A DNA stretch of 64,000 nt from Azotimanducus chitobiosivorans (GTDB lineage Bacteria; Pseudomonadota; Gammaproteobacteria; Pseudomonadales; Azotimanducaceae): assembly GCA_965200235.1 (NCBI GenBank), contig OZ241339.1, forward strand, positions 1 to 64,000, given 5' to 3'. A model generated the notes under the pieces. The model was given only the letters and a program-made list of their open reading frames with translations, was not told the origin of the DNA and searched no databases. A program made the translations under genes and the position numbers. Below, piece by piece: positions 1-9,300 of the stretch (position 1 is its first letter; each line of letters opens with the position of its first letter).

Positions 1-1082
1 TCCCGATCTTCTTCGCGAATCGCCAAGCCCATGGCGACGCGCATGAAGAATACCTGTGGCAGCTCGAAGCGCGTTTTGTCGTCGTGAATGAAGTAGCGGT
101 CGTAGAGTGTTTGCAGGCCGAGATAGGTGAATTGCAGATCTCGTTCGGGCTTGAGCGCGGCACCAAGAACGTCAAGATTCATTGTTGACAGCTCTCGGGA
201 AAGGAATTCCTGCTCGACGCCTTTTTCGATGAACGCTTTGAACGCGACCGGATAGGTCGTGTGCATTTGCGACTGTACTGCTTGGTGACCCTTGTCGGTG
301 TCCACATTCAGGTAGGTGAGGGCTTCTGTACGGAGTTGGTCGAGAAGCAGTCTTGCGGTCACGTAGGTGTAGTTGGGTTCTTCTTCGACCAATGCGCGCG
401 CTGCGTTGCGAAGCGATGCGCCGACATCGGAGAGCGTGATGCCTTGATACATGTTGGCGAGCGCGTCATCAATGATGCGCGTGGCATCCACATCGCTGAG
501 CCCATCGCAGGCCTCGCTGACAAGGGTACGTACTCGTTCCATGTCGAGCGGGACGCGCTCACCGCTCGGTATCGTGACTTCAATCTGCCCTTTCTCGGAG
601 GGCGCGGCTTCGCTGTCGCTGCGTTCTCGCTCTTTGGCGCGTTCGTTGCGATAGATGACATACGACCTCGCAACTTTGTGCTGTTCCGCGCGCATTAGCG
701 CCAGCTCGACCTGGTCTTGAATGTCCTCGATATGCAGGGTGCCGCCAGAAGGAAAGCGTCGCGCGAAGGTTTGGCTGATGCTCTCCGTGAGTGACTCCAC
801 GAGGTCGCGAACTCGCGCAGAGTTGGCTGCGCTGTCGCCTTCGACCGCGAGCACGGCTTTGAGCATGGCGATGCGTATCTTTGAGTCGTCATAGGCGACT
901 AGTGCGCCGCCACGCTTGATGACCCTCAGGTTGCCCGGGGCGGTGGCAGCAACGCCAGGTTCAGCGGCTTCGCGGACAGCGGAGATCATATCTGAGGTCG
1001 GCGAACCGGTGAAAGGCTGCCTAGCGTTAAATGACATGTGGGTTTGGGAAGCAGTCGCAGGTTTTTCGAATGATTCTGCCAT
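1..1082 (-). CDS. nrdA: Ribonucleoside-diphosphate reductase alpha subunit, N-terminal part
   Basis: This gene runs off the left edge, so only about 360 N-terminal residues are visible. The product is the large subunit of class I ribonucleotide reductase, which makes dNDPs from NDPs in the cytosol. An ATP-cone lies at roughly residues 50-150 (starting LRVIKRGGALVAYDDSKI), followed by a second cone-like regulatory segment at about 165-255. Near the edge, a block containing HDDKTRFELPQVFFMRVAMG is typical of the start of the catalytic barrel. I chose the ATG at 1082 because GGAG lies six bases upstream; an in-frame ATG at 1097 is possible. Two N-terminal cones are known in Pseudomonas-type NrdA and imply ATP/dATP allosteric control. 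The catalytic residues and the partner nrdB lie outside the window. Confidence 0.9.
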   Translation of the reverse strand, partial: MAESFEKPATASQTHMSFNARQPFTGSPTSDMISAVREAAEPGVAATAPGNLRVIKRGGALVAYDDSKIRIAMLKAVLAVEGDSAANSARVRDLVESLTESISQTFARRFPSGGTLHIEDIQDQVELALMRAEQHKVARSYVIYRNERAKERERSDSEAAPSEKGQIEVTIPSGERVPLDMERVRTLVSEACDGLSDVDATRIIDDALANMYQGITLSDVGASLRNAARALVEEEPNYTYVTARLLLDQLRTEALTYLNVDTDKGHQAVQSQMHTTYPVAFKAFIEKGVEQEFLSRELSTMNLDVLGAALKPERDLQFTYLGLQTLYDRYFIHDDKTRFELPQVFFMRVAMGLAIREEDR

Positions 1083-1222
1083 CGCTGACTCCGTCATTGC
1101 GCTGAGACCGTATTTCGTGATGCTGAACAGACAAGGTACTACATCTGGTGGTTTTCACGCAAGCTCCGGAGCTGTCCAACGCTACATGAGGGTGAGGTCT
1201 AGATTTCAATCTCGTGCTCCCC

Positions 1223-1316
1223 AGGGGGCCTGTCCCCGATCCTGCGCCTTTGGTGCCTGTCCCACTCTTCGGCGTTCCGCGAGGTGCCTGTCCCTAATCC
1301 GCGAGGTGCCTGTCCC
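1223..1316. repeat. REP-like GGTGCCTGTCCC cluster, nrdA-nadK gap
   Basis: Three exact copies of GGTGCCTGTCCC lie at 1252-1263, 1283-1294 and 1305-1316, and a degenerate copy at about 1224-1234. The last two sit in a 22-bp tandem period (TCCGCGAGGTGCCTGTCCCT). They fill most of the region between the divergent nrdA and nadK genes, about 300 bp in all. No clear NrdR box or promoter could be picked out there. Confidence 0.85.
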
Positions 1317-1378
1317 TAACGATGAGGCGTTCGGGTTGCCGCAGGTATACTGCAAGTCGGTTCGCATCAGTGACTTGC

Positions 1379-2266
1379 ATGCCAGAATTCCGTTGCGTTG
1401 GCCTCACCGGGCGACTTGAAAACGCAAAAGCCATCGCTACGATGCAAAGAGTCCATGGCTTCCTAGTTGGGGAAGGAGTAGACGTGTGCGTCGAGTCGTC
1501 CCTCAAGGAAGTGATCGGCGGCGTCGATCGGTTTCTGCCTCGTGAGGAAATGGGCACGACATGTGACTTGGTGATCGTTGTTGGTGGTGACGGCAGCTTG
1601 CTCGGCGCGGCCCGGGACCTCGCATCTTCCGGTGTGCCGCTTGTCGGGATAAACCGTGGCGGGTTGGGGTTTCTTGCCGACATCCCGCCGCAGCAGGCTG
1701 AATCCGGCATCGGAGGCGTCCTTGAGGGGCGTTATCAGGCCGAAGAGCACTTTCTTCTTGAGGGGGAGGTGTGGCGAGACGGAGAGCGAATTGGCAGTTC
1801 GCCCGCCTTGAACGATGTCGTCTTGCACCACGGGACGATGGCGCGCATCATCGACATGTCTGTCTACGCTGATGGCGAACTCGTGTACCGGCAGCGCTCT
1901 GACGGCTTGATTGTCGCTTCACCGACAGGCTCCACCGCATACGCCCTTTCCGCAGGCGGGCCTATTTTATTTCCAAGTATTGACGCCATCGTGATCGTGC
2001 CAATGGTGCCGCATACACTGACATCGAGACCGCTACTCGTACCGAGCAGCATGGAAGTGACAGCGCATCTTGAACATACTGTTTCGGAGAATCCGCAGGT
2101 GAGCTTTGATTCGCAGGTCAGCATTGGTGTTCGGCCCGGCGACCTGCTCACGATTCGCAAGCACGCCCATCAACTGAAACTACTTTATCCGCCGGAGCAT
2201 AGCTTCTTCGAGTCTTGCCGAAGCAAGCTGTCCTGGGCGCGGCCTATGGGTTTTGAAGAAACCTAA
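1379..2266 (+). CDS. nadK: NAD kinase
   Basis: NadK phosphorylates NAD+ to NADP+ with ATP in the cytosol. The 295-residue protein matches the usual length. It shows the ATP/NAD site GGDGS at residues 69-73, a GINRGGLGFL block at about 90, the ALNDVVLH segment near 143-150, and SPTGSTAYALSAGGPI from about 181, which are the hallmark motifs of the family. An ATG 57 bases further upstream is in frame, but it would add a basic, non-conserved leader that overlaps the repeat cluster, so I prefer 1379. The gene stands alone, divergent from nrdA and convergent with the MocA-like gene. Confidence 0.93.
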   Translation: MPEFRCVGLTGRLENAKAIATMQRVHGFLVGEGVDVCVESSLKEVIGGVDRFLPREEMGTTCDLVIVVGGDGSLLGAARDLASSGVPLVGINRGGLGFLADIPPQQAESGIGGVLEGRYQAEEHFLLEGEVWRDGERIGSSPALNDVVLHHGTMARIIDMSVYADGELVYRQRSDGLIVASPTGSTAYALSAGGPILFPSIDAIVIVPMVPHTLTSRPLLVPSSMEVTAHLEHTVSENPQVSFDSQVSIGVRPGDLLTIRKHAHQLKLLYPPEHSFFESCRSKLSWARPMGFEET

Positions 2267-2371
2267 TAAAAAGGCTTTTTTCATCTCGGAGATTCGCCGC
2301 TGACCGATGCTGACGAACACAGGGCCAGGTGCCTCAGAAGCGCCAGTCCTTGTCGTAGGCAATCTGGCAAT

Positions 2372-2965
2372 CTATTGTTCTGGCTTGTCGAAATCGACGC
2401 AGATGCCGGGGTCGTCGAGGTCAACGGTCTGCACGGCACTTGGGTGCGATGTGAGTACGGATTTTGCGCCGACATCACCGGAAAGCTGACTGAGTTCGTG
2501 CAGGAAACCGTGTGTGAATCCGACAGGGTGCCCAGGCACGCCATTGAATTCAGGGCGCAGGATGGCTTCAGACATAAAAGGGGACAGGCCCTTCATAGTT
2601 TGGTTGAGTCTTGCGAGCGAACCGCTCCTGACTAGAGGCATATCGCCATGCCCGACAAAAAGCCCGTGCAGTTCTGTGTGCTTGGCGAGGATGTGTCGCA
2701 CGCCGTCCGCGAGCGACGCGCCCATGCCGAAGACGGCTTCGTGACTGGCGATGACTTGCACTTGCTGATCGAAATGCGCAGCCAAGAGCCGTCCAATTTC
2801 ACCATCATCGGTGCGAATCACGACGAAGCACGGATCAAACGCCTGCGTATACTTTGAAAGGGTTTCAATGAGCATGGGCGGCTTCTCGGAAGTTCGCCGA
2901 TAGTGCCGCTTGTCGCTCCCGAAGCGGCGAGAATAGCCAGCCGCGAGAATGAGTGCGGCAATCAC
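2372..2965 (-). CDS. MobA/MocA-like nucleotidyltransferase
   Basis: This 197-residue protein opens with LAAGYSRRFGSDK at about residues 7-19, the nucleotide-binding signature of MobA/MocA/IspD-type transferases. A VGHGDMPLV motif near residue 100 is the usual metal-binding aspartate segment. The likely role is transfer of CMP or GMP to molybdopterin, in the cytosol. It starts with GTG, overlapping the stop of the upstream xdhC (GTGA), so the two are translationally coupled. XdhC plus MocA-like pairs serve maturation of molybdenum hydroxylases; no such enzyme is encoded here. The nucleotide used (CTP or GTP) cannot be told from the sequence. Confidence 0.82.
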   Translation of the reverse strand: MIAALILAAGYSRRFGSDKRHYRRTSEKPPMLIETLSKYTQAFDPCFVVIRTDDGEIGRLLAAHFDQQVQVIASHEAVFGMGASLADGVRHILAKHTELHGLFVGHGDMPLVRSGSLARLNQTMKGLSPFMSEAILRPEFNGVPGHPVGFTHGFLHELSQLSGDVGAKSVLTSHPSAVQTVDLDDPGICVDFDKPEQ

Positions 2966-3969
2966 GGGTTGCCAGGTGATTGGGAAGCATTGAGAGTGAT
3001 CGCCCCTTTTCGCACTGCGGTGATCTCGGCAAGTATTGAAACGGCGATTTCCGCAGGCGTCTTGCTGCCAATCGGGATGCCAATCGGTGCGTGTAAGCGT
3101 GTGAGATTTCTCTCAGTAACGTCAAGTGCTTGCAGTCTTCGAAGCCGGCCTTTCGAAGTGCGCTTCGAACCCATTGCCCCCACGTAGAACGCTTGGGTCG
3201 ACAGTGCTTCCATAAGTCCCATATCGTCGATTCTAGGATCGTGCGTGACGGCGACAATGGCAGATGCCGAATCGTCTGCATACAATTTGACCGCATCGTC
3301 GGGCATCTCGCAAACCAGCGTAACGCCCGCCACATCAAATTCATTGATCAACTGGCGTCTCGGATCGCATACGACCACTTGGTAGCCCAGCATCAAGGCT
3401 ATATGCGCCAGATAGCGACTCACCATGCCTGCGCCGATGATGAACAGCCGCCAAGCAGGACCAAACACATGAGTCAGTGTGTGCAGCGATTCATCCCATG
3501 CGAGCGGCGAATGTCCCTCGGCAGGCTGGAGGCGCATAGCTCCGGAGTGTGCGTTCACGATTCTGGTCACCCAGCGCCGCTCGGTGAGGCTCGTGGAGAT
3601 ATCCGTGAAGTGTCGCTCAGCAGAATCGTGCGGCACCACAGGTTCAACCAACACATGCAGATGACCTCCACAAGGAAGCCCGAACTTCTCGGTCTCTTCC
3701 GAGCTAAGACCGTAAACGTGAATCTCCGGAGCGTCTTTGGCGAGTGAGCCTAGGGTCAGTTTTTCAACGAGGTCATCCTCGACGCAACCGCCCGAAAGCG
3801 ACCCCATGATCTGGCCTGACGCATTGGCAGCAAGCAAAGAGCCAATTGGTCGTGGCGACGACCCCCAAGTCTTCACGACAGTGGCGAGCCAGCAGTGTTG
3901 ATCCTCGGAGAGCCAGCCACACAAAGTGGTAAGCACTTCGCTGTCCATATCTCGCAAGTGTGTGGTCAT
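2962..3969 (-). CDS. xdhC: XdhC family molybdenum cofactor insertion protein
   Basis: The product is 335 residues. The N-terminal XdhC domain shows GSSPRPIG at about 36-43 and GSLSGGCVE at 57-65. A C-terminal Rossmann-like domain contains FIIGAGMVSRYLA near residue 175, followed by VVVCDPR. Members bind Mo-cofactor and help load it, often in sulfurated form, into xanthine dehydrogenase-type enzymes in the cytosol. The gene lies directly upstream of, and overlaps by four bases, the MocA-like transferase, so both are probably one operon. The client enzyme is not in this window. Confidence 0.87.
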   Translation of the reverse strand: MTTHLRDMDSEVLTTLCGWLSEDQHCWLATVVKTWGSSPRPIGSLLAANASGQIMGSLSGGCVEDDLVEKLTLGSLAKDAPEIHVYGLSSEETEKFGLPCGGHLHVLVEPVVPHDSAERHFTDISTSLTERRWVTRIVNAHSGAMRLQPAEGHSPLAWDESLHTLTHVFGPAWRLFIIGAGMVSRYLAHIALMLGYQVVVCDPRRQLINEFDVAGVTLVCEMPDDAVKLYADDSASAIVAVTHDPRIDDMGLMEALSTQAFYVGAMGSKRTSKGRLRRLQALDVTERNLTRLHAPIGIPIGSKTPAEIAVSILAEITAVRKGAITLNASQSPGNP

Positions 3970-4063
3970 GTGACTGTTCGCATGTAAATTTTGTTCAAAA
4001 TAGACGAGACAAGAGCCGGATGCCCCCGTATGAACGAAAATTCTATCAGCCCTGTGTCAGATA

Positions 4064-4102
4064 GGGACAGGCACCTGAATCAGTGAGTCAGGGACAGGCA
4101 CC
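4064..4102 (+). repeat. Two GGGACAGGCACC repeats
   Basis: Exact copies of GGGACAGGCACC at 4064-4075 and 4091-4102 sit in direct orientation between xdhC and the rhomboid gene. They run opposite to the pair at 6061-6103, so the two pairs bracket the rhomboid and transposase genes as inverted sets. Confidence 0.85.
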
Positions 4103-4171
4103 TGAGTCTCGGACATGCTGGCAGAATTGCAGCTTGGTTGGCAGATAAATCGATATGGCTATGCTGGGCGA

Positions 4172-4822
4172 ATGGAAATGAGCAGATTGATGGGCATCCT
4201 CAAGCGACTCCCCGTGTTGAGTTTGGTTTGTGGCGCCTCAGTATTAGGCTGGTGCGCAACGCTCCTGTGGCAACACGACATTTTCGTACGAGCATTCCAC
4301 CTGATGACGTTCGTACCCTTTCATATCCATGGGACGACCTTGCGATTTGTTCCGTACGAGACTGTCTTGTTGACAGGCGAACTGTGGCGGCACGTCACTC
4401 CAGCATTTCTACATTTCACTGTACTGCATTTGGTTCTCAATCTAGCAGTCGTTTGCGAGCTAGGGCGGCGGGCCGAAGCTGTCTTAGGCCCTCTTCGGTT
4501 TGGGGGGCTCATTCTTACGGTAGCCACGACATCAAACCTAGCACAGTTCCTGTTCGAGCCGACTCCTCTATTTGGCGGACTTTCTGGGGTGAACTACGGG
4601 CTCGTTGGATTCATTGCCATTCGGCGCTTTCTTGATGCCGACGAGCGTCGCTGGCAGGCTTCACCGGCGCTCCTCACTTTCCTTGTCATTTCCATGGTCC
4701 TGTTGTCTGCGGGCGTAGGCGAGGCTGTCGTTTTCAAAGTTGCGAATGGTGCGCATTGGAGTGGTTTCATCGTTGGATTGGCGATCTCATGGCTCATGCC
4801 GAGCAGGAGGCCGAATCGGTGA
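4172..4822 (+). CDS. Rhomboid family intramembrane serine protease
   Basis: From the chosen ATG the protein is 216 residues with several hydrophobic segments and no long cytosolic N-domain. The rhomboid signature is complete: HLVLN at about 86-90 (oxyanion-hole histidine and asparagine), GGLSG at 135-139 with nucleophile Ser138, and ANGAHWSG at 191-198 with catalytic His195. It should cleave transmembrane substrates in the inner membrane. An in-frame ATG at 4115 would add 19 residues but overlaps the region just after the repeats; neither start has a strong ribosome site. The motif spacing resembles GlpG, but the GlpG N-terminal domain is missing. Confidence 0.85.
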   Translation: MEMSRLMGILKRLPVLSLVCGASVLGWCATLLWQHDIFVRAFHLMTFVPFHIHGTTLRFVPYETVLLTGELWRHVTPAFLHFTVLHLVLNLAVVCELGRRAEAVLGPLRFGGLILTVATTSNLAQFLFEPTPLFGGLSGVNYGLVGFIAIRRFLDADERRWQASPALLTFLVISMVLLSAGVGEAVVFKVANGAHWSGFIVGLAISWLMPSRRPNR

Positions 4823-4892
4823 ATCGTAGACGATCCGGTCCCCTGTGGCTGATCCGACGTTCCAGCCTGAGCGCAATGACGGCTATTGGCGA

Positions 4893-5915
4893 TTACGGCT
4901 TCGCCATCCACCAGTACAGTGGCGTTCGGGCAGGTGATCTCAGCCGAAATCCCTTCATGCGCTCGATCCAAGCTTCCAGCCACGGCTCGGCGCATGGCGG
5001 CTCTCTGGAGCGTTCATTCCAATACCGTGACTTTCTCACGTCGCGCTGGGCAAGCACTGAAATCCGGTGTCGGTAAGCGCTCAAAGTAATCGGCAACTGG
5101 CTTCCTGTTTCGAGCGTCTGTGCGACCAATGTGTGATCGCTGCGCACGAGCGGCTTGAGAGGGAGACAGGCGGGGTCGGGGCAAGTACTTGCGTCGATCT
5201 CGGGAGATTGGGTTACGCAATTCTTGGCTTCGGATTGTTCCGTGTGCGGGTCGCTGGTGTCTCGTGCATATTCCTTCGCTTGAAGTGCCGCGAGCTCTTC
5301 AAGCCTGCGAACAAAAGAAGTCTGCTGATCTGGTGACTCAGGGTCAGAGGTAATGCCAGCGCGAACGGGATTCAGGTCGACGTAGCCGAGACAAGTAACG
5401 ATGTCTTCTTCGGTCTTTAGCGCCTTTGAGAAATATCGCCCTCCCCAGAAGGCACCCTTGGCATTATCCTCGTGATTCGCAAGCCGGGCGATGTACTGAT
5501 TCAGCTCCTTCATGAAGTACGGAGGTGTGCAGAGGCGCTCACGCAGCTCTTCCACCCGATCTGGATTGGACACCGTCGTATCGATGAACTGTTCGGTTGC
5601 CTCGGCAGTCTTCTTGGGATAGAGCATGAGCCACCTTCGAACAACCTCTTCGCTGTTCCATGGCTGTGCGCCTTTAGGCGTGAAGTTGGCGAGCAGATGG
5701 TAGTGGTTGTGCATGATGGAGTAGCCGAAAATCTCGACCGAGAACACGGACGCGAGGAATAGCATTCGTCGCTCGATCCAACCCCGACGATGTGAGCAGT
5801 CTTTGCCGGTGGCCGAGTCATAGCCGCACAGGTAGGTGTGGCGGACGCATCGAGTGCCGAGGTGCACGAAGCCCCCGTTCTTCAAATCGATCTGTTCGCA
5901 GCGCGGTCTAGCCAT
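4893..5915 (-). CDS. REP-associated tyrosine transposase (RayT/TnpA-REP, Y1 family)
   Basis: A 340-residue single-copy Y1-type transposase. It carries the HUH-class metal site as MHNHYHLL (His71, His73), the family block YVDLNPVRAG near 178-187, and a candidate nucleophile tyrosine in NQYIARLAN at about 141. RayT proteins act on short palindromic REP sequences as single-strand DNA nucleases and are usually single copies flanked by them. GGGACAGGCACC-type repeats lie beyond both sides of this gene (4064-4102 and 6061-6103), which supports RayT over a plain IS200 transposase. No IS200/IS605 ends or tnpB are seen. The long C-terminal part (about 190-340) is not recognised. Confidence 0.82.
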   Translation of the reverse strand: MARPRCEQIDLKNGGFVHLGTRCVRHTYLCGYDSATGKDCSHRRGWIERRMLFLASVFSVEIFGYSIMHNHYHLLANFTPKGAQPWNSEEVVRRWLMLYPKKTAEATEQFIDTTVSNPDRVEELRERLCTPPYFMKELNQYIARLANHEDNAKGAFWGGRYFSKALKTEEDIVTCLGYVDLNPVRAGITSDPESPDQQTSFVRRLEELAALQAKEYARDTSDPHTEQSEAKNCVTQSPEIDASTCPDPACLPLKPLVRSDHTLVAQTLETGSQLPITLSAYRHRISVLAQRDVRKSRYWNERSREPPCAEPWLEAWIERMKGFRLRSPARTPLYWWMAKP

Positions 5916-6060
5916 GTCGCAAAGTATGGCGTACTCGACACGTGCTCAAGGTGAGTTCTGGCCGCAAAATCATGTAGTACATCTCGCAGGCACATGTGAG
6001 ACATGGCCCATACGGCTTGAGTGAGCGCTTCACGCTTGAGCGCGTCTCCTGCTGCTGACC

Positions 6061-6103
6061 GGTGCCTGTCCCTGACAGGAATCCTGTGGGTTGTGCCTGT
6101 CCC
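6061..6103. repeat. Two GTGCCTGTCCC repeats beside the RayT gene
   Basis: GGTGCCTGTCCC at 6061-6072 and TGTGCCTGTCCC at 6092-6103 lie between the start of the RayT-type gene and the end of the CoA-transferase gene. Between them CTGACAGGAATCCTG adds a small imperfect hairpin. Confidence 0.82.
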
Positions 6104-6150
6104 GTCCGCGCCCGCGGACCGAGCGCCCCTCGTGCCTATCGCACGGATGC

Positions 6151-7356
6151 TCAACCCTTGCCGCTCGGGCCTCGGTAGCTGAGTATTCCTTCTGACTCCA
6201 TAGAACTGATCTCTACGTCAGACATTGCTAGCCAGTCGCGAAGCACATCGCGGTTGTCCTCCCCCCTGTAGGACGCCACACCACCGCCGCCAGATTGCCC
6301 TGCGGAGAATCTCCACGGCGTATTTGGTACTTTGAAGCAGCCATCACCTCGGTCGGATACTTCAACGAACGCACCTCGCTCGTTTGCCCATTCGAGTCTA
6401 GCCGCCTCGGCGACAGACCGCACAACACCGCTCGCTAGGCCGAATCGTGCGAGATGCGTCTCAAGTTCCCTCGCACTCTTGAAACTCTGCGCCCACCTGT
6501 CAATCATCTTGAGCAATTCCGAACGGTTTTCTATGCGCGCTTGTCGAGATGCAAAACGCGGGTCCGCTGCCATCTTCAGATTTCCCATTGCCTGAACATA
6601 GCTGGCAAAAACACCATGTTCGACCGGGTCGAACGCGACACATACAAACTGCCCGTCTGCTGCTTGAAAGGTCGGTGATCCGGTCGTAGGCAGAGGCAAG
6701 CTCTCCGATAGACCAGAAGCTTGAACCGTTGCGGACTCGTTCATAAACAGGATAGATTCGGCCATGTCGATGTCTACAGTGCCGCCTTTGCCGGTGGCAC
6801 TTCGTTGCAACAAAGCCGCGAGAATGCCGACGCAGCATTGCGTCCCAGCATAAAGGTCGCCGTGCGCATAAGGCTCTTGGCTGAGCTCGCGCCCCGTGTA
6901 GCGCGCATCTCCCTCCATGTAGCCCATTTCGGCTTGTACCAGCATGGCGTAAGCACGGCGATCACGCCATACGCCGTCCTGCCCATAACCAGAGATGGAT
7001 GCGAAGACGAGACCGGGGTTCGACTCGGAAAGATGCTTGTAATCAAATCCCATTTTTGCCATGGTGCCCGGACGGAAGTTCTCCAAGATGACATCGGCTT
7101 TCGCACAAAGGGCGTGTGCGATAGCAAGGCCTTTCGGATCACGAAGCTCAATGGAAATATTTCGTTTGCCGATGTTTTGATGCGTGAACGCGGCTGAGAT
7201 CGAATTGCGCCGTGGGGTGCTTGTACGCAGTACATCACCCGTTATTGGCTCGACCTTGACAACGTCCGCGCCAAGGTCCGCCAACATCCGGCCGCAGTGC
7301 GGCCCCGCGAGGACACGCGAGAAATCCAAAACTTTGATGCCGGAAAGTGGCCTCAT
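6151..7356 (-). CDS. CaiB/BaiF family CoA-transferase
   Basis: The 401-residue product has the type III CoA-transferase pattern. The N-terminal IKVLDFSRVLAGPHCGRMLAD block is followed by LGADVVKVE, then NIGKRNISIEL at about 61-71, and GDLYAGTQCCVGILAAL with the probable catalytic Asp167. These enzymes move CoA between organic acids through an aspartyl-CoA intermediate. The substrate cannot be told from sequence and the neighbours give no pathway. The gene appears to be a single transcription unit. Confidence 0.87.
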   Translation of the reverse strand: MRPLSGIKVLDFSRVLAGPHCGRMLADLGADVVKVEPITGDVLRTSTPRRNSISAAFTHQNIGKRNISIELRDPKGLAIAHALCAKADVILENFRPGTMAKMGFDYKHLSESNPGLVFASISGYGQDGVWRDRRAYAMLVQAEMGYMEGDARYTGRELSQEPYAHGDLYAGTQCCVGILAALLQRSATGKGGTVDIDMAESILFMNESATVQASGLSESLPLPTTGSPTFQAADGQFVCVAFDPVEHGVFASYVQAMGNLKMAADPRFASRQARIENRSELLKMIDRWAQSFKSARELETHLARFGLASGVVRSVAEAARLEWANERGAFVEVSDRGDGCFKVPNTPWRFSAGQSGGGGVASYRGEDNRDVLRDWLAMSDVEISSMESEGILSYRGPSGKG

Positions 7357-7397
7357 CTCACTGGCTTCCCGTCCTTATAGGCGGAGAATTGCGAACA

Positions 7398-7408
7398 GGG
7401 ACAGGCAC
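7398..7408 (+). repeat. Single GGGACAGGCAC repeat
   Basis: One copy of the short repeat lies 42 bp upstream of the CoA-transferase start and about 200 bp upstream of ssb. Confidence 0.7.
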
Positions 7409-7610
7409 TTCGATCAGCGACTTCATACTTTCAAGAACGTAAACCATTGATTTCATGGGACAATTTTTATATGTGAGACATTTCTTACGCAAATTCACAG
7501 TAATATCCCACAAGCTTGCGGCAGATTTCAACGGCTGTTCCATATACCATTGCGGTCAAGGGCGATACACTATTCGCCCTCCATAAAGCTTTACTGTTGA
7601 GGTACAAAAG

Positions 7611-8084
7611 ATGGCGCGCGGAATCAATAAAGTCATTCTGATAGGGCACTTGGGACAGGATCCTCAGGTTCGGCATACTCAGGAGAATCGCCCAGTAACC
7701 CGACTGCGCGTGGCGACGTCAGATTCTTGGCGTGATCGTGCCACTGGCGAACGTCGGGAATCAACAGAATGGCATACTGTTGTATGCTTTGGGCCGACTG
7801 CGGAGTTCGCCGAGCAGTATCTACGCAAGGGGCGCCTCATCTATGTCGAGGGATCATTGCGGACAAGCAGTTTCGAGCGGGAAGGCGTCAAGCAATACAA
7901 CACAGAAGTAATCGCACGCACTGTCAATACGCTCGATTCTCGTCGAGCCGCTGAGTCGGAGGGAAGTGGTTTCGGCGATCACAAGGGAGACAGTGGATCC
8001 TACTCACCGAGTCATCAGAGCAGTCGAGGGCAGGAGCCTCAAGCACAGCCAGACTCATCTTTTGAGGACGACATTCCGTTTTAA
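7611..8084 (+). CDS. ssb: Single-stranded DNA-binding protein
   Basis: SSB coats single-stranded DNA in replication, repair and recombination. The 157-residue protein starts MARGINKVILIGHLGQDP, an OB-fold of about 110 residues, then has a polar linker rich in Ser, Gly and Gln. It ends DDIPF, the acidic tip that recruits partner proteins. It converges with uppP with only nine bases between them. Upstream is an AT-rich stretch likely to hold the promoter; no clear LexA box was seen. Confidence 0.95.
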   Translation: MARGINKVILIGHLGQDPQVRHTQENRPVTRLRVATSDSWRDRATGERRESTEWHTVVCFGPTAEFAEQYLRKGRLIYVEGSLRTSSFEREGVKQYNTEVIARTVNTLDSRRAAESEGSGFGDHKGDSGSYSPSHQSSRGQEPQAQPDSSFEDDIPF

Positions 8085-8093
8085 GGGAATCTA

Positions 8094-8897
8094 TCAGGTC
8101 GCATGCAGCACCAGCAAGAGCATCACGCCGAGCGCAATGCGGTAGACTACAAACGGTAGCATGCCGATCTGTTCGACGACCTTGAGCAGTAACGCAATCG
8201 AAGCATACGCGGTGATGAAGCTGATTAGAACGCCAGTGATGAGCAAGTAGATTGGGGGCAACGAGCCTGCTTCAAAGGCTGAAACCCCCGACAGTAGGCC
8301 AGCCCCAATAATGCTCGGCACCGCAAGAAGCATTGCGATGCGCGTTGCTTCTTGGCGCGTGTAGCCGAGGAACAGTGCGCCGGTCATTGTGACACCCGAC
8401 CTTGACGCGCCCGGAATGACGGATAGAGACTGCCAACAACCAATCAAAAACGCATGTCTTACTGTGATCGACTCGATTTTCCGAGTGCCGCGTCTCCTGT
8501 CGGCGATCAGAAGAAAGGGTGCCAGCACGAGATTTGCCCATGCGATCACGTGAGGACTACGCAGCGTACCTGCTGTACTTAAGGCGACTACGGCCGAGCC
8601 AACGCAAACAATTGGAAGGGTTGCGAGGAACAGCATGAAGAGCACGCGACCATGCGCGTGGAGTTTTCGATGTCTCAATGATTTGCTGGCGCCAAGGGCA
8701 AGCGAATAGAGATCGCGGCGAAAATAGACGAGGAGGGCGCCGAGGCTTCCGAGATGAAGGCTGACATCGAAAGCAAGGCCTTGCTCCTGCCACTCGGCGA
8801 ATTCTCTTACAAGGATGAGGTGCGCAGAGCTTGAAATAGGCAGGAATTCGGTGACGCCCTGTAGGATCGCTAGGAAGAAAGCTTGCAATAGCATCAT
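8094..8897 (-). CDS. uppP: Undecaprenyl-diphosphatase
   Basis: UppP (BacA) recycles undecaprenyl pyrophosphate to the monophosphate carrier for cell wall synthesis, in the inner membrane. The 267-residue protein is hydrophobic throughout. It has the two family motifs: QGVTEFLPISSSAHLIL near the N-terminus and GASRSGVTMTGALFLGYTR at about 170. I chose the ATG at 8897 (MMLLQ), preceded by GGAATACACC; ten residues further upstream could be read but are not family-like. It is a single gene convergent with ssb. Confidence 0.93.
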   Translation of the reverse strand: MMLLQAFFLAILQGVTEFLPISSSAHLILVREFAEWQEQGLAFDVSLHLGSLGALLVYFRRDLYSLALGASKSLRHRKLHAHGRVLFMLFLATLPIVCVGSAVVALSTAGTLRSPHVIAWANLVLAPFLLIADRRRGTRKIESITVRHAFLIGCWQSLSVIPGASRSGVTMTGALFLGYTRQEATRIAMLLAVPSIIGAGLLSGVSAFEAGSLPPIYLLITGVLISFITAYASIALLLKVVEQIGMLPFVVYRIALGVMLLLVLHAT

Positions 8898-8991
8898 GGT
8901 GTATTCCGCACCTTTTGTGTGCCACATGGACTGGGCAACAGGGCATTCACGTGGCGTTTCACGCGATGTAACAGAGGCGATGGCCTTCTAG

Positions 8992-9300
8992 TGTAGTGTC
9001 CCATAAATAAGTATGGATTCAGCGCGCAGCAGAACGGCTGTAGCTGGGTGCTGACGCAGGGGAATGTTGGACATGTTACCAAGGGACGCTATCTCACGCC
9101 GCATTGGGCCACAGCCCTTCTGCTGGGCGCCCTTCGGGAGTGAGCACAACCGCCGACCGACATTCTTGCGAGGGTGCCCCTCGCGCCTTCTGGCTGAGGG
9201 CTCCGTTGCAGCCCTTGGCAATATGGCCAAGTATTCCCTGCGGACTGCGCCTTGCCCTCGGCGGTTGTGCCCACTCTGAACCACACTTATTTATGGAGCA
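8992..9300. mobile_element. CTAG-flanked inverted-repeat element 1 (MITE-like)
   Basis: A 309-bp non-coding segment lies between CTAG at 8988-8991 and CTAG at 9301-9304. The ends are imperfect inverted repeats: left TAGTGTCCCATAAATAAGT at 8995-9013, and right, read inward, TAGTGCTCCATAAATAAGT. A nested inverted repeat joins GAGCACAACCGCCGA at about 9141 with CGGCGGTTGTGC at about 9260. A core at 9204-9255 is shared, on the other strand, with element 2. No protein of its own is evident. The right CTAG contains the TAG stop of the neighbouring membrane protein gene. A 4-bp CTAG duplication would fit an IS5-type transposase acting in trans; that is inference. Confidence 0.75.

Noticed and set aside
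898..901. CTAG in nrdA as an element border
   Set aside because: No inverted repeat starts there. CTAG occurs by chance at many coding positions in the first 10 kb.
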